From the NCBI GenBank assembly GCA_030066455.1, contig JASJBQ010000186.1:1-10268 (forward strand): a stretch of DNA of 10,268 bases, read 5' to 3'. Below, piece after piece: positions 7,196 through 10,268 of this stretch. A program made the translations under genes and the position numbers. The notes beneath the pieces are model-generated. The model was not told the DNA's origin, ran no database searches, and saw only the letters and a list, made by a program, of their open reading frames with translations. How positions within the stretch are numbered: the first letter of the stretch is position 1; each line of letters opens with the position of its first letter. This stretch comes from Desulfobacterales bacterium (GTDB lineage: Bacteria > Desulfobacterota > Desulfobacteria > Desulfobacterales > UBA5852).

Positions 7196-8247
7196 TTATC
7201 GTCGACTTTTCTCATGGCTAGCCCCATGCAGATGGTGGCCTGGGGGGCAATTTGTTGAATATAGGCCGCATCAAAAGCGTCGTCGTCGATGGCCAGGCTT
7301 TGAAAGGGGTTGATAATTTCGACGTGGGCCGATGTTTCCGCGCCGAGCAACTGCCTGAATTCGCCAATGTTGGCGCCGCCGCCACTCAGCACGATGCGCG
7401 TGATTTGGTCTTCGGGGTACGTCGAGTAGAAGAAGTCCAAGGCCCGGCGAATTTCAGTACACCAATCCGACACGACGGTGGAAATAATGTTTTTCAAATC
7501 TTCCGAAGAGATTTTGTCCTGCTGCTCGCCTTGCTTGAGCTGTTCCGCCTCCTCCAAAGAACAGCCGACCAGTGAAACGATCTTCTGGTTGATTTGCAGG
7601 CAACCCAGGGCGACATCACGCATGAAGACGGAGGTCATCCCCCGCAGGATGTTCAGCGACGTTTTGCTGGCGCCGATGTCGATGAGGGCAATATTTTCTT
7701 CCTGGGCGTCATAATTGAGTTCGAAGATATTCTGCAACGCGAAGGCTTCGACATCGATAATACACGGGTTCAGCCCGGCCAGGTTGACGAGATTGATATA
7801 GTCGTTCACCATTTCCTTCTTGGCGGCGACCAGGAAGAGCGACATCTGGTTGGGGTTGTGTTCGCTTTCCCCCAGGATTTGGAAATCAAGGTTGACATCG
7901 CTGATGTCGAAAGGAATGTACTGCTCGGCCTCGAACTGGATGGTTTCCTGCAACTGCTCCTCGGGCATGTTCTGGACATTGATTTTTTTCACGATGACCG
8001 AATAGCCGCCGATGGAAACGGCAACATTTTGCTCCTTGATGTTGTAGGTTTTGAAAAGCTGGCGAATGGCATCGGAAACGGATTCGGGGTCGTTGATCAC
8101 CCCGTCTTCGATGGTGCCTGGGGGGATGTCAATCATGCCAAACTTTTTGAGCGTCAGGCCGCGCTTGCCTTCAACGATCTCCCCCGCTTTGATGGAGCGC
8201 GACCCGATATCCAGACCGACCAAATGATTTTTCTTTCCGAACAGCAT
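7192..8247 (-). CDS. pilM: Type IV pilus actin-like ATPase PilM
   Basis: PilM is a cytoplasmic FtsA/actin-fold protein that binds ATP and the N terminus of PilN and couples the cytoplasmic motor to the alignment complex. The 351 residues are of normal length. The phosphate-1 loop is GLDIGSRSIKAGEI (residues 11-24), phosphate-2 is LIDIGASKTSLNIL (188-201), and the adenosine motif is IVLSGGGANIGEF (285-297). The family stretch IQFEAEQYIPFDISDVNLDF (103-122) is also present. The ATG at 8247 follows the stop of the Xre-type gene by 9 bases, with only a weak upstream GGGA, so the two are surely co-transcribed. It overlaps pilN by four bases. No odd features. Confidence 0.97.
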   Translation of the reverse strand: MLFGKKNHLVGLDIGSRSIKAGEIVEGKRGLTLKKFGMIDIPPGTIEDGVINDPESVSDAIRQLFKTYNIKEQNVAVSIGGYSVIVKKINVQNMPEEQLQETIQFEAEQYIPFDISDVNLDFQILGESEHNPNQMSLFLVAAKKEMVNDYINLVNLAGLNPCIIDVEAFALQNIFELNYDAQEENIALIDIGASKTSLNILRGMTSVFMRDVALGCLQINQKIVSLVGCSLEEAEQLKQGEQQDKISSEDLKNIISTVVSDWCTEIRRALDFFYSTYPEDQITRIVLSGGGANIGEFRQLLGAETSAHVEIINPFQSLAIDDDAFDAAYIQQIAPQATICMGLAMRKVDDK

Positions 8248-8256
8248 GTGTGTTAA

Positions 8257-8457
8257 TCATTCCCGGAAGATTTTGTTTTTTTCTGAAAGGTCCATGCCCA
8301 AAGCCAGCAGGATCTTTCGCTTCGTTTCCATACGGCACGGGAGGCCTTTTTCAATGCGCGAGATGGTGATCGGTGAAACATTTGCCTCACGTGCCAATTC
8401 CGCTTTGCTCATCAACAGCGACTCGCGCATTTTTTTGAGAGAATTTTTGCCGCCCAT
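8257..8457 (-). CDS. Small Xre/Cro-type HTH regulator leading the pil operon
   Basis: A 66-residue protein that is little more than one Cro/C1-type helix-turn-helix domain. The recognition unit is seen in LLMSKAELAREANVSPITISRIEKGLPCRMETKRKILLALGMDLS (residues 14-58): helix 2 SKAELAREAN, turn VSP, and helix 3 ITISRIEKG. A DNA-binding role is known for the family; regulation of this operon is inferred from position, since the gene ends 9 bases before pilM. I recall similar small HTH genes ahead of pilM in other Deltaproteobacteria, but could not check. The ATG at 8457 is the only normal start between the upstream in-frame stop (near 8524) and residue 10. It has no ribosome site at the usual distance; the nearest purine-rich block, GGAAG, is about 26 bases away. 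A weak dyad abuts the start. Confidence 0.85.
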   Translation of the reverse strand: MGGKNSLKKMRESLLMSKAELAREANVSPITISRIEKGLPCRMETKRKILLALGMDLSEKNKIFRE

Positions 8458-8477
8458 TGAACTATTTACACAGTTGA
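8458..8477. promoter_or_regulatory. Imperfect dyad touching the Xre-type gene start
   Basis: On the minus strand TCAACT-N8-AGTTCA directly precedes the ATG (one mismatched pair in six). It occupies the place where a ribosome site would be expected. It could be an operator for self-repression, or chance. The spacer contains GTGTAAA, which recurs at 8519-8525 on the same strand. Confidence 0.25.
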
Positions 8478-8516
8478 GTTTTTCTTCCTGACCTTCTTCT
8501 CCTGTCTCTTTTATTT

Positions 8517-8578
8517 GGTTTACACCCTATCCCTGTGAAGTCAAGAGAATTGTATTTGAATTATACATAATTATACGT
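8517..8578 (-). promoter_or_regulatory. Candidate promoter region of the xre-pilMNOPQ operon
   Basis: Two options read leftward. First, the tandem 10-bp repeats at 8569-8578 and 8559-8568 each carry a perfect TATAAT on the minus strand; the upstream copy has TGCACA 16 bases before it as a 4-of-6 -35, giving an mRNA start near 8563 and a leader of about 105 bases. Second, TTGACT (8544-8539, 5 of 6) is followed after 16 bases by a poor -10, TAAACC (8522-8517). I favour the first on -10 quality. The AT-rich setting in a G+C-rich region supports a promoter here. Confidence 0.45.
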
Positions 8579-8613
8579 AGTTACCTTATGTTGTGCATGA
8601 TTGCGGTAAAATT

Positions 8614-8627
8614 CACTATATATAGTG
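8614..8627. promoter_or_regulatory. 14-bp perfect palindrome, candidate operator
   Basis: CACTATATATAGTG is perfectly symmetric and lies about 40 bp upstream of the best -10 candidate of the pil operon. Its length and symmetry suit a dimeric helix-turn-helix protein, for example the Xre-type product of the same operon. The binding partner is an inference. Confidence 0.4.
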
Positions 8628-9097
8628 GCTTTTTGTCACCATCGGCGGCCGGTGCACGAATCGTCGTTGTAGCGTTTGCAGGGGCCTCGGGCCCTTGATA
8701 TACAGCCCCAATACTGCCATCCGCGACAGGCCGATCAGACATTGCGACGGCGCGGATCAAGGCGGCCCGATCGTCTTGATCACCCGCTTGCCGGCCAGCG
8801 TTAGCTGGTGCGATGCCGCAACGGCGTTGCACGCTGCAGAGGGGGGTGTCGCTTGACCGCCTCGGCGCCTCAATGGCCATCCGGGGCCGAGCCGCGAAGC
8901 CCATGTCCCCGACCCAGGTGCAGGGCGTCGTTTTCACCCTAAGTCGATAAACGGACATGCTTGACCGTGCGCCCCTGTGCTGATGTGCATGGTTCTTTTA
9001 TCGGTCCAAAGCATGACAAGTTTAATTCGAGGCCGCTCAACGCATATCGCGCCGGATGTCGCCTGGCGGCAAAATCGATGACAGGCGCCGGACAGTA

Positions 9098-9126
9098 TGG
9101 ACAAAGGATTGAAGGAACGCTAAATA
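9098..9126 (+). promoter_or_regulatory. Possible promoter for the histidine kinase gene
   Basis: TGGACA (9098-9103, 5 of 6 to the -35 consensus) is followed after 17 bp by TAAATA (9121-9126, 3 of 6 to the -10). Transcription would begin near 9133, about 47 bases before the first ATG. The -10 is weak; this is a pattern match only. Confidence 0.3.
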
Positions 9127-9179
9127 CATTTCTAAGCCTTCCGTTGAGGGCGTGATGCTGCAAGCCAATCGAAAGGGCC

Positions 9180-10268
9180 ATGGACCTCATGCCGGCCGAC
9201 CGAACTGCCGAAACTGAAAACCGGGAGCGGGGGGGGCGAACCCGCATCAAAAGCGAGCCCGTCAAACCTTTTCGACTGGTCAAGTACTTTTCCATTACCA
9301 GTCTGGTCATTATTTTCGCGGGCACCATCATCCTTTCGGTGCTGAATATCCACTGGGCCCGTCGCCTGCAGCTCGAGAAGAACAAAGACTATGCGCTTCT
9401 GCTGATCGAAAACCTCAATCACCAGATATTTCTGCAGTTTGTGATTCCGACCATTTTAAAAAAAAACCGGATTCAGTTGCGGGAGCGCTCGCAATTCGAG
9501 CTCATGGATAAGGTGGTGCGCAGCACGCTGCATGGTTTCAATGTCGATATGGTCAACATCTACGACCTGAGCAACACTATTTCCTACAGCTTTGACAAGG
9601 ATGTCATCGGCCGCCCCGATGCTGGCGGCGCCCATTACCAGACCGCGCTCAACGGCGAGCGCAGCACCCAGCTGGAGCAGCGCGGCGGTTTTATGCAACT
9701 GCTCATTGGGGTTCCTGAAGAAAGCCGAATCGTTACCTACGCCCCCTTGCGGGCTGAAAAGCCGCTTTCCCGTATTCCCGGACCGGTGCTGGGCGTGGTG
9801 GAAATCGTTCAGGACATGTCCTTGGAATACAAAGCCATCTTCCGCACCCAAATACGGGTCATTCTCACCAGTTCCGCTGTCATGCTGGTGCTGTTTCTGT
9901 TCCTTTTGCAGGTGGTGCGCAAAGGCGAAGCCATCATGGAGCACCGCGCCCGTGAGCGCATTCGACTCGAGGAGCAGCTGGCGCGTGCCAAGCATCTCTC
10001 GGCCTTGGGGGAAATGACAGCCACGATTTCACATGAAATCCGCAATCCGCTCGGTATCATCAAAAGCTCAGCCGAGTTGTTGAAAAAAAAGATGGAAAAA
10101 CTGGAGGCGAACAAGGCCCTCCCGGAAATCATCGTCGAGGAGTCCGCACGGCTGAATGACATCATCACGGACTTCCTCAACTATGCCCGACCGCATCAGC
10201 CCGATTTGCGTCGGGCCCAAATAGAGGATATCGTTGAAAAAAATTTGCAGTATCTTGCGCCGGAGTTG
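9180..10268 (+). CDS. Membrane sensor histidine kinase, N-terminal part (3' end outside window)
   Basis: This frame has no stop before the right edge; 363 codons are visible. The in-frame stop at 9153-9155 limits the start to ATG 9180 or ATG 9189; AAGGG at 9173-9177 is better spaced for 9189. Layout: a basic cytoplasmic N terminus (1-33), a first membrane helix (about 36-57), a periplasmic sensor region of about 170 residues that I cannot place firmly but which resembles single-Cache sensors, a second membrane helix (227-247), a charged linker with EEQLARAKHLSALGEM, then the H-box SHEIRNPLG with the phosphorylated histidine at residue 285 and the second HisKA helix. The N and G boxes lie beyond the edge. 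The H-box style is that of NtrB/AtoS-like kinases, which usually pair with sigma54-dependent regulators. It is divergent from the pil operon; a role in pilus control is only suggested by position. Confidence 0.9.
   Translation, partial: MDLMPADRTAETENRERGGRTRIKSEPVKPFRLVKYFSITSLVIIFAGTIILSVLNIHWARRLQLEKNKDYALLLIENLNHQIFLQFVIPTILKKNRIQLRERSQFELMDKVVRSTLHGFNVDMVNIYDLSNTISYSFDKDVIGRPDAGGAHYQTALNGERSTQLEQRGGFMQLLIGVPEESRIVTYAPLRAEKPLSRIPGPVLGVVEIVQDMSLEYKAIFRTQIRVILTSSAVMLVLFLFLLQVVRKGEAIMEHRARERIRLEEQLARAKHLSALGEMTATISHEIRNPLGIIKSSAELLKKKMEKLEANKALPEIIVEESARLNDIITDFLNYARPHQPDLRRAQIEDIVEKNLQYLAPEL

Larger units (their letters stand above)
8458..9179. other. 722-bp divergent intergenic region
   Basis: The gap separates the start of the pil operon (leftward) from the start of the histidine kinase gene (rightward). 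The part nearest the operon (8458-8630) is AT-rich and holds promoter-like and dyad elements. The rest (8631-9179) is G+C-rich with no recognisable gene. The longest open frame is on the minus strand, 8581-8958, 125 codons rich in Arg, Ala and Pro; it lacks a ribosome site, resembles no family I know and runs through the AT-rich regulatory part, so I do not call it a gene. Also present are an 8-bp direct repeat GCGCCGGA (9049-9056, 9085-9092) and a 6-bp stem CGCCTG/CAGGCG (9060-9065, 9082-9087). No tRNA or riboswitch pattern was recognised. Confidence 0.7.

Noticed and set aside
8581..8958. 125-codon minus-strand frame in the divergent gap
   Set aside because: No ribosome site, Arg/Ala/Pro-rich composition typical of chance frames in G+C-rich DNA, no recognisable family, and it runs into the AT-rich promoter region. 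A BLASTP hit in several genomes would reverse this.
8628..9179. Riboswitch, sigma54 promoter or small RNA gene in the divergent gap
   Set aside because: I looked for the paired GG/GC elements of sigma54 promoters and for known riboswitch cores and found no convincing match by eye; an Infernal/Rfam scan would decide.
8939..9422. Minus-strand frames opposite the kinase start
   Set aside because: They overlap the kinase gene, whose membrane helices and H-box are clear, and resemble no known protein.
9456..10180. Frames of 123-179 codons on other frames over the kinase gene
   Set aside because: Shadows of the kinase reading frame; the residues lack any domain pattern.
1..10268. CRISPR array, transposase, tRNA or phage genes
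   Set aside because: No regularly spaced repeats, transposase motifs or tRNA-like folds were seen anywhere in the window.

Overview
The window most likely comes from a Desulfobacterota (former Deltaproteobacteria) chromosome, perhaps a Desulfosarcina or Desulfobacter-like sulfate reducer. This rests on the look of the threonine synthase and Pil proteins, the moderately high G+C, and a small Xre-type gene placed ahead of pilM. No rRNA or other marker gene is present, so the assignment is an inference.

Layout. The left end, + strand, carries the 3' part of threonine synthase (1-819) and then a six-TPR lipoprotein (943-1740). A 424-bp convergent gap (1741-2164) holds several hairpins, two of which look like terminators. 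Positions 2165-8457 are one compact minus-strand operon read right to left: a 66-residue Xre-type HTH protein, then pilM, pilN, pilO, pilP and pilQ. A 722-bp divergent gap (8458-9179) holds a putative operon promoter, dyad-symmetric sites and no convincing gene. From 9180 to the right edge, + strand, is the first 363 codons of a membrane sensor histidine kinase.

How the genes fit together. PilM (cytoplasmic actin-like), PilN and PilO (inner-membrane bitopic), PilP (lipoprotein) and PilQ (outer-membrane secretin) form the alignment complex that joins the type IV pilus motor to the outer-membrane pore. The Xre-type protein leads the operon and is a candidate regulator of it. The divergent kinase could add environmental input, but nothing in the sequence proves a link to the pilus. 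The convergent six-TPR lipoprotein resembles PilF/Tgl pilotins in size and repeat number. PilQ itself, however, carries a lipobox, which would make a separate pilotin less necessary.

I see no evidence of a wholly new system. The best leads are the apparent lipo-secretin with an unusually long N-terminal region, the leader regulator with nearby palindromes, homopolymer tracts in the kinase gene, and the paired Lys-rich tails of PilN and PilO.
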